Made by a program: the position numbers and the translations under genes. A stretch of 64,000 bases of DNA, from positions 5,756,001 through 5,820,000 of the forward strand of contig NZ_JAFBBP010000001.1 of assembly GCF_016907275.1 (NCBI RefSeq). Direction: 5' to 3'. The stretch comes from Micromonospora luteifusca. GTDB lineage: Bacteria; Actinomycetota; Actinomycetes; Mycobacteriales; Micromonosporaceae. How positions within the stretch are numbered: the first letter of the stretch is position 1; each line of letters begins with the position of its first letter. The notes beneath the pieces are model-generated. The model saw nothing but the letters and a program-made list of their open reading frames with translations. It was not told the DNA's origin and ran no database searches. Positions 37,280 through 46,176 of this stretch are shown one piece after another.

Positions 37280-37360
37280 GCCACTGCTTGAGCCGGTTGA
37301 AGCAGCAATCCACCACGTTGCGCTGCTTGTAGATCACCTTGCCGAAGGCCGGTGGCCGCC
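37280..37360 (-). pseudogene. IS5-family transposase fragment
   Basis: Leftward frame FGKVIYKQRNVVDCCFNRLK then QWR, the C-terminal region of IS5-type transposases that includes the catalytic Glu position (here RNVVDCCFNRLKQ, where Glu is normally seen in RNVVERCF, so Asp replaces it). Only a fragment. Confidence 0.7.
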
Positions 37361-37566
37361 CGTCGGGGCGCCGGCAGTGTGGGCCGCCGTGGACGAGGCC
37401 TACGGCAACATCGGCGTCCTGCGCGCCCACCTACGCCAACTGCGGTTGGACCATGTCCTAGGTCCCCACAAAGCAGTCTTAAGGGCGGAACGGTCTGCGA
37501 GGATGTGAACGCCAGAAAGGCGTATGGGGCTCACGCAGTGAGCGAATTCTTAACGGGGCAACGCAG

Positions 37567-37726
37567 GTGAAGGCTGTCGTGTACGACGGACCGAGGACGA
37601 TCAGCGTCAAGGAGGTTCAACCGGCAGTTGATGCACCTCATCGATTTACACAAGGCCGAGCCGTCGTTCCTGGTGTCCCACGAACTCGCGCTAGACGAGG
37701 CGCCGGCGGGGTACCAGAACTCGTGA
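37567..37726 (+). pseudogene. Zinc-dependent alcohol/formaldehyde dehydrogenase remnant, internally deleted
   Basis: Begins as an intact N-terminus (MKAVVYDGPRTISVKEVQPA) after AACGCAGGTG, then in another frame gives the C-terminal end QLMHLIDLHKAEPSFLVSHE and LALDEAPAGYQNS with TGA at 37724-37726. About 320 residues of the middle, including the zinc site and NAD-binding fold, are missing. The rest of 37361-38054 shows no supported gene. Confidence 0.7.
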
Positions 37727-38054
37727 ACCTCCGTGGGTTTGTGGGCACAACTTTAGATCCGGCGTGACCGCGCGCCACAGCGTAAAGCTTGCTCGGTGAC
37801 CCGGACGCGTCCTGGTCGTTGACGAGACCGGCGATCTGAAGGGCGTGGACACCGTTGGAGTGCAACGCCAGCACGGTGCTCGTGCTCGCCTGCGCACCCC
37901 GGAGGTACCGCCGGGTGGCTGGCACGCGCTGCTCACCCGACTGGCCGGTCCAGCTGGCCTACGTCACGTCGTACCTCTACGTCCGGTGAACCGGCTGAAC
38001 CACCCCTTGATGACGATGGACGGCGACGAGCCCGGCTACCTGTGAGGAGCATCG

Positions 38055-39164
38055 ATGACCCACAGTGAACAGCACGGCCCGGAGATCGTCGTCGGACTGG
38101 TGGCGACCCCGCCGGACCACCCGGCCCGGGTGGCTGCGGGGCTCACCGCCGAGCTGGCCGGCCGGCTCTCAGAGCAGGTCGACGCCGGCGTCCGGTGGAC
38201 CGTCCGGGAAGGCTGGGGTGAGGTGGCGCCGCGCCGCGACGGCGGCGCTGAGGCGCTGCTCGACGATGTTGCCCAACGGCGTACCGACGCTCGGTGGGAC
38301 GTCGCGGTCTGCCTGACCGACCTGCCGCTGCACACCGAGCGGGCGCCGCTGGTCGCGCAGACCTCAGCCCGGCGTCGAGTCGCGGTGGTGTCCCTACCCG
38401 CGCTGGGACTGAGCCAGCTGCGAGCGGCTCGCGCGGTCGTTCCGGATCTGGTGAACCGACTGCTCACCGATGCTTCCGATCAGCGGGTGCCGCCGGCTGG
38501 CTGGGCACCGGCTGAGACGGCAAGCCGGGTCGCCGCCATCCACCGTGTGGTCGGCGAGGCCGACGGCGGGGAACTGCGCTACGTCGACTCGCGGCTGACC
38601 GGCCGGGTGCGGCTGTTGACCGGAATGGTCAAGGCCAACCGCCCGGGACGCGCCCTGCTGGGCCTGTCCAAGCTGCTGGTCGGCGCGTTCGGCACGGCCG
38701 CGTTCGCGCTCACCACGGACACCATCTGGCAGATGGGCGATGCGCTCGGCGGACTCCGGCTCGCCGTGATCATGCTACTCGGGCTGACCGCGTTGGTGGC
38801 CTGGCTGATCGTCGCGCACGACCTATGGGAGAAACCAGACCGGGAGACACCGGCTGAGCTGGCCCGGCAGTTCAACCTGGGTACGATTCTCACCCTCGCC
38901 CTGGCCACGGCGGTGTCCTACCTGGTGCTGTTCGCCGGAACGGTGCTCGCCGCAGCGCTGCTGATCGACACATCCGTGCTGGAACAGACCCTGCAGCGGC
39001 CGGTGGATTTCACCGACTACCTGACGCTCGCCTGGATCACCAGCTCACTGGCCACCGTCGGCGGCGCGATCGGCTCCGGGCTGGAGAACGAGGACACGGT
39101 GCGGGCCGCCGCTTACGGCTACCATCCCGAACCCGGCGGCTGGCGGGACGAGAGGGACGGGTAG
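38055..39164 (+). CDS. Conserved membrane protein, function unknown
   Basis: Protein of 369 aa. Residues 1-180 form a cytoplasmic alpha/beta domain (IVVGLVATPPDHPARVAAGL, WDVAVCLTDLPLHTE, VAVVSLPALGL), followed by four predicted spans at about 203-225, 235-258, 278-308 and 325-345. GGAG lies before ATG 38055. I do not know a function for this family. No neighbours on the same strand. Confidence 0.75.
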   Translation: MTHSEQHGPEIVVGLVATPPDHPARVAAGLTAELAGRLSEQVDAGVRWTVREGWGEVAPRRDGGAEALLDDVAQRRTDARWDVAVCLTDLPLHTERAPLVAQTSARRRVAVVSLPALGLSQLRAARAVVPDLVNRLLTDASDQRVPPAGWAPAETASRVAAIHRVVGEADGGELRYVDSRLTGRVRLLTGMVKANRPGRALLGLSKLLVGAFGTAAFALTTDTIWQMGDALGGLRLAVIMLLGLTALVAWLIVAHDLWEKPDRETPAELARQFNLGTILTLALATAVSYLVLFAGTVLAAALLIDTSVLEQTLQRPVDFTDYLTLAWITSSLATVGGAIGSGLENEDTVRAAAYGYHPEPGGWRDERDG

Positions 39165-39675
39165 CCCCCACCGCGGGCGGGATGGCGGGCGCATGCCCCC
39201 GAGTCGCGAACGAACCGCCGAGGACTGGGCTGCGCGACGCACATCGGTTCAGGTGGCTACCCGGGTCAGTTGCCGAATTGCTCGTTCTCGGATCAAGACG
39301 GCCTGCAAGCGGGCCGCGCCGGCTCGGCCCCGGCCTGCTGGCGACCTCCGCCCGGCCACGTTTGGGGACAACAAGACCTCGAAGACCTCGGGGCGCTGCC
39401 CCGGACCCCGGCCCTCCTCAGAGATGCCGCCGCAGACCACCTCGCCGGGGCACCACAAGGGCTACCAGCCTCCCGGGACGGGGCCGAGGTCGTTCGCCCG
39501 GTAAGGCGCTCCACCTTGTTCCCGTCCGGGGAAGGCTGGACGGTCTACGACTGACCGACGAGGAGATCCGCTCTCCGAAGCCCTGGCAGCCGGTGAGGGA
39601 GCCGCACTTATGGGTGGTCCAGGGGAGGGAGGTTCACGCAGGGCTCCGGCAAAGTCGGGCCACTAGACTCCGCGC
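39165..39675. other. Intergenic region, nothing recognised
   Basis: Several open frames overlap on both strands but none has a ribosome site plus a recognisable protein. A frame ending FPSGEGWTVYD at 39554 might be the tail of a lost gene. Confidence 0.3.
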
Positions 39676-40278
39676 ATGCAGCATTGCCGACTTTCCTCCG
39701 CCAAACGCACAGCGATCGGGGCGTTACTGCTGGTCTTGGCCGTAGCCGGCTGCAACTCCAAGGCGGAATCGTCCTCTGGTGCCACGTGGTCGAGCCCTGA
39801 CACCGCCGCTACCGCGACCGCCTCCCGCGCTGCTTCCCCCGCAAGTCCCCGTGACGCCGAACCTTCCGCATCTTCCTCCCCCACCGCGGACGAGTCACGG
39901 GAGGCCGAAGCGGCACAGGAGCCCAAAGCGGCACAGAGGACGGAGGCGCCGAGCGGGGGCGGCACCAAGTACGCGGCGTGTGCCGACGGCGACTGCAAAG
40001 TGTCCTTCTCCGGTTCGGTCAAATTCCCACTCGGCAGATGGACGGTGTCGTCCTCCGTGGAGGATGGCGGTGTCAGGGTGCGACTGACCGACGCCAATGG
40101 CAGGGGCGGCGGTGGCGGCTTCATGGCAGACCCTGGGTGCACTGTGGAAATACACGCCGACGGCGGCGGGCGAGTCGGATGCGACCAACCCGGAGCCGAG
40201 CCCAAACCGGGAGGGTGGGTCGTACACCTGCTGGAACTGGACGGGGACACCGCGGTCATCCGAGCGATCCTGGGCTGA
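39676..40278 (+). CDS. Hypothetical lipoprotein
   Basis: Protein of 200 aa. Lipoprotein signal (LLLVLAVAGC, Cys at about residue 26), a Ser/Ala/Glu-rich linker to about residue 95, then a small beta-rich domain with two Cys pairs (YAACADGDCKVSF, then ADPGCTVEIHADGGGRVGC) that could form disulphides outside the cell. No known family. An ISAs1 remnant starts right after its stop. Confidence 0.65.
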   Translation: MQHCRLSSAKRTAIGALLLVLAVAGCNSKAESSSGATWSSPDTAATATASRAASPASPRDAEPSASSSPTADESREAEAAQEPKAAQRTEAPSGGGTKYAACADGDCKVSFSGSVKFPLGRWTVSSSVEDGGVRVRLTDANGRGGGGGFMADPGCTVEIHADGGGRVGCDQPGAEPKPGGWVVHLLELDGDTAVIRAILG

Positions 40279-40289
40279 CTGTGAGGATC

Positions 40290-41360
40290 GCTGTCACAGC
40301 CTGATTGTGCTGGGCTGTGGTCTGGTGGCCGTGCGTGTCACCGCAGCCGTGTGTGCCGTGGTCGCCGGCTACCGCCGCTCGTACGCCGCGATCGCCGAAT
40401 GGGTCGCCGACGTGCCGGCGGCAACGGCGCTCGCCCCGGGGCATGACTGCCGACCGGCGCCCGTCGGAGGCGATGATCCGTCGGCTGTTGCAGGCCATGG
40501 ACCCGCAGCTACTGACCGCGGCGATCAGTGTCTGGCTCGCCGGTCGGGCCACCGCCACCACCTCGACGGCCGGCCGGGCGATCGCCATCGACGGCAAGAC
40601 CCTGCGCGGCTCCCGCAACACCGAGACCGCCGCCCGGCACACGATGACCGCCTGCGACCAGGCCACCGGTGTGGTCCAGGCCAGCATCGACGTCGACGGC
40701 AAGACCAACGAGATTACCCCATTTGCGCCGCTGCTCGACCAGATCAGCGACCTGCGCGACACCGTGATCACCGCCGACGCCCTGCACTGCCAACGCGAGC
40801 ACGTCACCTACCTCGCGCAACGCGGCGCGCACTGGATCCTGACCGTCAAAGGCAACCAGCCCCACCTACACGCCCAGCTCACCACGCTGCTCTGGCGGGC
40901 AGTCCCAGAAGCCACCCGCGACACCGACCGCGGACACGGCCGCCGCGAGATCCGCAGCCTGAAAATCCTGACGATCTCCACCGGCATCGACTTCCCGCGC
41001 GCCGCCCAAGCCATCCAGATCCGCCGCCGCAGACGCCGCCTCGACCAGCCGAAACGCTTCACCACCGAGACCGTCTACGCCATCACCGATCTCCGCGTCC
41101 ATCAGGCAAAACCGGCACAACTGGCCAGCTGGATCCGCGGGCATTGGTCAATCGAGAACAAAATCCACTGGGTACGCGACGTCACCTACGACGAAGACCG
41201 CAGCCAGATCCGCACCGGCACCGGACCCGAGGTCATGGCCGCGTTACGCAACGCCGCGATCGGCGCCCTGCGCCTGACCGGAGTCACCAACATCGCCGCC
41301 GCCAACCGACATCACGCCCGCGACAGCACCCGCCCGCTGGCACTGCTCGGCATCACCTGA
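40290..41360 (+). pseudogene. ISAs1-family transposase with frameshift
   Basis: Near-complete DDE transposase of the ISAs1 family. The N-terminal part (RRSYAAIAEWVADVPAATAL) is in one frame. The rest, from MTADRRPSEAMIRRLLQAMD, is in another, so there is a frameshift at about 40440 next to GGGGCATG. The catalytic core is otherwise intact: AIDGKTLRGSR with the first Asp, VITADALHCQREHV with the second, HWSIENKIHWVRDV with the Glu. The extreme N-terminus is also missing. Its 3' end overlaps the C-terminal codons of the leftward gene at 41353. Confidence 0.85.
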
Positions 41361-41775
41361 CGACTTCGCCGGGGCCCTGGAGGTTCACGTGCTCGCCAAA
41401 CGGCTCGATGGATCCATCCCAACCGTTCCAACCCTGTTGGGTCATCTGCCCGTCAGCGTAGGTGTATGACCAGCGGGCCCCGTCCTCGCCCTCGATGTGG
41501 ACGATTCCCGAGCGAACGAACGGCGCAATCGCGACGTAGAAGGCCGTCGCCTGGTCCGACCACTTGGGGTCGCCCTCGTCGTCGTAACCGAACTCGATCC
41601 AGTCTCCGTCGCGGATGATTGCGGCTCCGGCCGCCTCCGCCATGTCGGCCAGTGTGTCATTCGACGGAAACGCATCCGGCTTGTACCAACCACCTCGTCC
41701 AGCCATGGCGGCTTGGACAGTGGCGACCGCAGCGACGTCGTCCGACTCCGGGAGGTTCAGACGGACTGAAGGCAT
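41353..41775 (-). CDS. Hypothetical acidic protein
   Basis: Protein of 140 aa from ATG 41775 (MPSVRLNLPESDDVAAVATV). Soluble, acidic, Trp-rich (GDWIEFGYDDEGDPKWSDQA, GWNGWDGSIEPFG). No domain recognised; size and acidity resemble immunity-type proteins but that is only a resemblance. The last codons overlap the end of the ISAs1 element by 8 nt, so the native C-terminus may have been altered by the insertion. Confidence 0.6.
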   Translation of the reverse strand: MPSVRLNLPESDDVAAVATVQAAMAGRGGWYKPDAFPSNDTLADMAEAAGAAIIRDGDWIEFGYDDEGDPKWSDQATAFYVAIAPFVRSGIVHIEGEDGARWSYTYADGQMTQQGWNGWDGSIEPFGEHVNLQGPGEVVR

Positions 41776-42058
41776 CACCAGGTATCCCACGGCGCGCACC
41801 CTACAACGGTCGATGCCCACCACGCCACAGGCGTTGGCTCGCTACCTCGGGAGTAGGCGGAGAGGACGCATATGCCAGCTCCCACAGAAATGTGGGATGG
41901 TGGCGTGCCAACCACGTGCCAGTAGCCAGTGCCCCGAGTGGACACGAACGGACATGAGCTGTGACTCACTCCGATGCAACGAGTAGGCGTTCCAGGCCTG
42001 CCCAGGCGGTGATCTTCGTCCTTCCGAAATGGCGGTGTGGCGCTGCGATGGTGGGGCC

Positions 42059-42562
42059 GTGCCGGATCCCGTGACCGATGCCGCTCTGCTTCGCCCGCTC
42101 CTGGGGCGACGACTGCTTGCGGTGACCGAGGCGCGGTACTGGTTCGACGACAAGCCGGTGATGGGAACTGACGGCCTGCTGCATTTCTGGCTGCACTTCG
42201 AGGGGGCGCCAGCCATCATGGCCCACGGCTGCGGTGAGCTGCTGAAGCTCACCGAGGAAAAGCTCTACTCGTCGTACGACATGCAGGAGTACGGGCGGAC
42301 TGTGGTCGGACCGGCCCAACCCACTGACCTGCTCGGTGAGGTGGTTGGGCAACGCCTCGTCGACGTAGGGCTCATCCAGGGATACAGCACGGTTCCGGCC
42401 CTCGGCGGGCTCCTGTTGCGCTTCGATCGGACCGAGCTGCTGGTCGCGAGCCTGGCGGACGAATGGGTCTGCCAGCCCGGGCCGATCCCGGACGAACTCC
42501 GCCAGTACCTGTCGCTTATCAGTTGGCTGAACAGCCCTGCGCCCATTGCCGAAGGGCCGTGA
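42059..42562 (+). CDS. Hypothetical protein
   Basis: Soluble protein of 167 aa from GTG 42059 (VPDPVTDAALLRPLLGRRLL), preceded by GGTGGGG; ATG 42029 would add 10 aa. Strand-rich with WFDDKPVMGTDGLLHFWLHF and GLLLRFDRTELLVASLADEW. Such small proteins in actinomycetes are often of the SMI1/immunity kind, but I cannot assign it. Confidence 0.6.
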   Translation: MPDPVTDAALLRPLLGRRLLAVTEARYWFDDKPVMGTDGLLHFWLHFEGAPAIMAHGCGELLKLTEEKLYSSYDMQEYGRTVVGPAQPTDLLGEVVGQRLVDVGLIQGYSTVPALGGLLLRFDRTELLVASLADEWVCQPGPIPDELRQYLSLISWLNSPAPIAEGP

Positions 42563-42681
42563 CGTCGGACGCCGGGGCCTTCCAAGGTCGCGGACTAGTC
42601 ATGGACTGATCTGGCCAGGGCGGCATACGTGACCCATTGCAGCAGGTCAGAGCGCCATACCGGCTGAGCCGTACTCCATTC

Positions 42682-43041
42682 CTAAACCGTGGACTGCAGC
42701 GCCCCGTACTCCTTGATCGCGCTGGTGGGCGTTCTACTGCCGCTTGGACGAGCACCGCTTCCCGACGACCAGGGCGGCGGTGGTATTCCCGCCCTCACGC
42801 TCGTGGCGACCAGGAGCAGGTCGTCCCACATGCTCACAATGAGTTCAGTGTTGTCGCCGGGTGAGCAGCGCAACGGCACGTGGGTAGCGGCCTCGAAGCC
42901 GGCTTTCGGCCCGGTTCGGTACAAGGTGATCCCTCCGAGGTTGCGGATACGTGGGGCGATCTGCTTGCCGACCAGGTCGAACAGGGCGATATTGCCGCCG
43001 GTTGTTATGGTCAGGCGAGCTGAGATCGACAGGGACGACAT
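42682..43041 (-). CDS. Hypothetical small protein
   Basis: Frame of 119 aa (MSSLSISARLTITTGGNIAL, FDLVGKQIAPRIRNLGGITL, then NTELIVSMWDDLLLVATSVR). The first 85 residues look like a real beta-rich protein; the tail is low complexity. Divergent from the EACC1 gene with 36 bases between starts. An opposing frame covers the same bases, so the call is tentative. Confidence 0.45.
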   Translation of the reverse strand: MSSLSISARLTITTGGNIALFDLVGKQIAPRIRNLGGITLYRTGPKAGFEAATHVPLRCSPGDNTELIVSMWDDLLLVATSVRAGIPPPPWSSGSGARPSGSRTPTSAIKEYGALQSTV

Positions 43042-43077
43042 TGCCCGGCGACCGCCGGAGTTCTCGGAGGTGTCCGG

Positions 43078-43425
43078 ATGCAGATTCTGTTGACGACCGC
43101 CGCGCCGACTGACGGCGAGGAGTTGGGTTCGCTGTACCGGGTGCTACTCCAGGCGCCGACCGTTCGAGGGGGCGCCCAACTCCGTCTACGGGAGGCACCG
43201 CCACGCCCCGGGGAGATGGGCGGCGCGTTCGAGGCCATCCAACTGGTCGTGGAGAGCGCCTTCCAGGTCGCCAATCTCGTCATCGCCATCGCGGCATGGA
43301 GGAGCACCAGAAAGCCGCCCCCGACGATCACCATCAGGATCGATTCCCGTTCTGCCGAGATCACGTCCGACCAGCCCGAACAGATCGACCGTGTGATCGA
43401 GTCGCTGCGTGACCCGGAATTCTGA
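43078..43425 (+). CDS. EACC1-family adaptor (effector-associated constant component 1)
   Basis: Protein of 115 aa matching, from memory, the EACC1 family of actinobacterial conflict systems. It has an N-terminal strand-helix unit (MQILLTTAAPTDGEELGSLY, RVLLQAPTVRGGAQLRL), a Pro-rich turn and Gly/Ala helix (EAPPRPGEMGGAFEAIQLVV), a hydrophobic stretch (QVANLVIAIAAW), and a C-terminal strand with TITIRIDSRSAEITSDQPEQ. A GGAGG site precedes ATG 43078. Its last 17 nt overlap the start of the caspase gene, so the two are made together. In the family EACC1 is thought to couple an invasion-sensing input to a neighbouring effector. Confidence 0.8.
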   Translation: MQILLTTAAPTDGEELGSLYRVLLQAPTVRGGAQLRLREAPPRPGEMGGAFEAIQLVVESAFQVANLVIAIAAWRSTRKPPPTITIRIDSRSAEITSDQPEQIDRVIESLRDPEF

Positions 43426-45544
43426 CAACGGGATTCCGGATCCGGAGCGCTCGGCGGCGGTGCTCATCGGCGGGAACTCGTACCCGAATCTGCCTCCCCT
43501 GCCCAGCGCGCGGACCTCGGTCACCGAACTGAAGGATGTGCTGACCGACCCGGACATCTGGGGTCTGCCTCCGAGTCGATGCCTGGTGGTTCCCGACCCG
43601 GAGAGCGCAGCCGAGATCATCGACCCGGTCGCCGAGGCCGGTGCTCTCGCCTCCGACATGCTTTTCGTCTACTTTTCCGGGCACGGGCTGCTCGACAGCG
43701 ATCACGAGCTGCATCTCGCGGTGAGCGGCACCGAGAGGGAGCGGCCGTTCACCGCACTGGCGTACCGGTACCTTCGCGCGACGATCCTCGCCGCTGCGGC
43801 ACGTCGTACAGTCGTGGTGCTGGACTGCTGCTACAGCGGCAACGTGCTGGGCACCATGGGCGATCACGATGCCGTCTTCGCCGAGAGTGCCCGTGCCGAC
43901 GAGATCAGAGGCGTCTGTGTCATTACCGCCAGCGCCGAGTTCCAGCAGGCGCTGGCGCCCGAGGACGACCGGTTCACCGCATTCAGCGGCGAGTTCATTC
44001 GAGTGCTGCGCCACGGCGATCCAGGGCCCCGCCCGGTCCTCGACCTCAATTCGGTCTACGGCCTGGTGCGTCGAGGGCTGACCGAGCGCGGCATCCGGGT
44101 GGTGCCCCAGATCCGCGACCGCAACGCGATAGGCCAACTGCCGTTCGTACCGAACCTGGGCTACACCGGCGGGCCGGTGACGATGCCACGCACCACCGGC
44201 GGCAAGCTCACGTCGAGCCCGTCCCGGGCGCGCCGGCCCGGCCGCAAGATCGCGGCGCGGCCGTTCGAATTCGAACAGGTCCGCTACATCGACCCGCACC
44301 TCCTGGTGCAGGCGATGGGGAGCAACTGGAACGCGGCGCTGCGTCTGGTGTGGGGCGCAGACGCCGCCGGATTCGACCGGTGGCTCCGCGACGACGTGCG
44401 TGATCTGGACCTGCCCGCCAACTTCATGCAGACTGGCACCCCCGACGAGCGGATCGCCCGGCTGCTGGCCCACTTCGCGGCGGACGTCAGGCCGGTGTTT
44501 CGTGGGCATTCCGCGGACGCGACAGGTTTGGCGAAACAGTGCCGGAGCGCGCTGGACGGTGATCGGGGCAGCGCCGAGCGGTTGCGGGAACTGACCAGCG
44601 GTCTCGTCACCTGGTTCGGTGAGCATGCCTGCCAGTCGGACCACCCGGCCTGCGCATCCGATACGGGCTGCCTGCGGTTGGCGCAGCTACCGGCGGCCAC
44701 AGCGCGGGCCATCACCGCGGTCGCAGCCCGTCTCCTCACCCGGCAACCGTCGGCGCACACGCCGGACCACCAGACGTACTCCTTCGCCGGGACGGACCTG
44801 GGCCGGTGCCCGCCTTTGCTACGCGAATGCCTGACCGCCGCCGCGCTCACCGGCCGGCCCACCGGTAGTACGTACCACTTCGCGCGGGGCGCCGTCGTCA
44901 ACTGGTACGAAGGCGACGCCTCACTTGAGAAGGTCACGGCTACTCCCGACGCGCGGATCGTCTACGACACGGCGGGGATGGCAATACGGCTACGCGCGCG
45001 AATTTTTCTCGGCGTGCTGCTCGACAAAGCCGACTTGTGGGAGGACGCACTGCGGGCGCTCCCGCACCAACGGCACAGCCCCTGGTGGCGGTCACTTGCC
45101 AGCGCGCCGCGCTCGGCCAAACCACTGCGCCGGCTGGTGCTGGACTCTTTCCTGCTGGAGAGCGCCGCTGTCGCCAAGGCCGAAGCCGAGGGACCTCCAC
45201 CCGAACTGCGCGCCGGCACGCCACAGTGGCGGGAGGTCCAGCGTGAGCGGCGCGCGGAACAGGAACGCCGAACGCGGGAACGGTTGGAGCGGGCGGCCAG
45301 AGGAAATTCGTGGCTGTACGCGCCACCCGCGCCGCGCCCATCCTGGGGCTGGATCGTGGTGGTGGTCGTCATACTGATCTGTCTCGGCTCCTCCTGCGAG
45401 GAGAACGGCGGCTACCCCACCTCCGCCGGCACGACGGCACCCCAGTCCAGGCCGGTCCCTTACACAGTCCGCGACCTGGCGGAGTGGGCGCCGGATTCGT
45501 CGCCCGAGGCCGACCGTTCGTCGGTCACGGTGATCATGCGCTGA
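43409..45544 (+). CDS. Membrane-anchored caspase-like (C14) protease, EACC1-linked effector
   Basis: Protein of 711 aa starting at GTG 43409. The caspase domain covers about residues 12-245: VLIGGNSYPNLPPLPSA, catalytic His92 in VYFSGHGLLD, and Cys141 in VVLDCCYSG. A long middle region (270-600) contains a helical segment with GSNWNAALRLVWGADAAGFD, RIARLLAHFAADVRPVFRGH and a Cys/His cluster (EHACQSDHPACASDTGC) that may bind zinc. A charged coiled coil (QRERRAEQERRTRERLERAA) precedes one membrane span (WGWIVVVVVILICLG, about 646-661) and a tail of about 50 aa. Proteases of this type probably kill or arrest the host cell on activation. The catalytic pair looks intact. Confidence 0.88.
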   Translation: MTRNSDNGIPDPERSAAVLIGGNSYPNLPPLPSARTSVTELKDVLTDPDIWGLPPSRCLVVPDPESAAEIIDPVAEAGALASDMLFVYFSGHGLLDSDHELHLAVSGTERERPFTALAYRYLRATILAAAARRTVVVLDCCYSGNVLGTMGDHDAVFAESARADEIRGVCVITASAEFQQALAPEDDRFTAFSGEFIRVLRHGDPGPRPVLDLNSVYGLVRRGLTERGIRVVPQIRDRNAIGQLPFVPNLGYTGGPVTMPRTTGGKLTSSPSRARRPGRKIAARPFEFEQVRYIDPHLLVQAMGSNWNAALRLVWGADAAGFDRWLRDDVRDLDLPANFMQTGTPDERIARLLAHFAADVRPVFRGHSADATGLAKQCRSALDGDRGSAERLRELTSGLVTWFGEHACQSDHPACASDTGCLRLAQLPAATARAITAVAARLLTRQPSAHTPDHQTYSFAGTDLGRCPPLLRECLTAAALTGRPTGSTYHFARGAVVNWYEGDASLEKVTATPDARIVYDTAGMAIRLRARIFLGVLLDKADLWEDALRALPHQRHSPWWRSLASAPRSAKPLRRLVLDSFLLESAAVAKAEAEGPPPELRAGTPQWREVQRERRAEQERRTRERLERAARGNSWLYAPPAPRPSWGWIVVVVVILICLGSSCEENGGYPTSAGTTAPQSRPVPYTVRDLAEWAPDSSPEADRSSVTVIMR

Positions 45545-45663
45545 CTATCTGTGCGGTTCCTGCTGCGCTTCGGATTGGTCCGGCAACTGTAGGCTCTCGC
45601 CGTCTCGAGGGGAGAGGCGTTCGTTGATGCAACTTCATCTCGTGTCGCAGCAGCGCTTTGCGG

Positions 45664-45969
45664 ATGACGTCGGTGACGAGGCAGCGCGGAGACGCTTACA
45701 GCGAGCACCTGAGCGGCATCGGCAGGAGCATCGAGGACCTGATCACCACCGCGAGCAACGTCAGCGGCGCGCTGTCGCGGATCGCGGGTGACATCCGCAA
45801 GGCTGTCGCGAGCATTCCAATTCGGCTGATGGACGACTTCGGCGGCATTGAGTGGAGCCTGCCCAACGGCGGTGAACTCGACGATGCCCAGCCCGGCGAG
45901 AACGCGTCGGGCTTCTTGGCCGCGCTGCGTGCGGACTATCGGAGGGCATCTGAACACTCCCAGGGTTGA
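45664..45969 (+). CDS. Small helical protein, possibly WXG100-like
   Basis: Protein of 101 aa from ATG 45664. The first 55 residues are an amphipathic helix pair (DAYSEHLSGIGRSIEDLITT, ASNVSGALSRIAGDIRKAVA), then FGGIEWSLPNGGELD and a short last helix. Size fits an ESX-like partner, but no clear W-x-G is present. A TTG at 45658 is an alternative start. It follows the caspase gene by 119 bases and may belong to that locus. Confidence 0.45.
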   Translation: MTSVTRQRGDAYSEHLSGIGRSIEDLITTASNVSGALSRIAGDIRKAVASIPIRLMDDFGGIEWSLPNGGELDDAQPGENASGFLAALRADYRRASEHSQG

Positions 45970-46176
45970 TGCTGCCCCAACGGCGCTGCCCTTATGAAGG
46001 CTGAAGTCCGACGGCTGATTCCGGATCATCGGCAAGGTCGAACCCGATCCCACCCGTAGGCCCGGCATCCACGTCGGCGGCTGACTCTGGCGTACGGGAC
46101 CAGCACGTGGCACTACCGCAGCGGCGACGACGCCCGTCGGTATCAGGGCACCGCCGCCCGTGGCAGGATCTGCCGA
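45970..46176. other. Intergenic region upstream of the SARP-type regulator
   Basis: Should contain the promoter of the large regulator. No clear promoter consensus or hairpin seen. Confidence 0.3.

Noticed and set aside
37355..37500. Frame reading AVDEAYGNIGVLRAHLRQLR, like a winged-helix regulator tail
   Set aside because: Too short, no conserved wing motif, and no upstream domain in frame.
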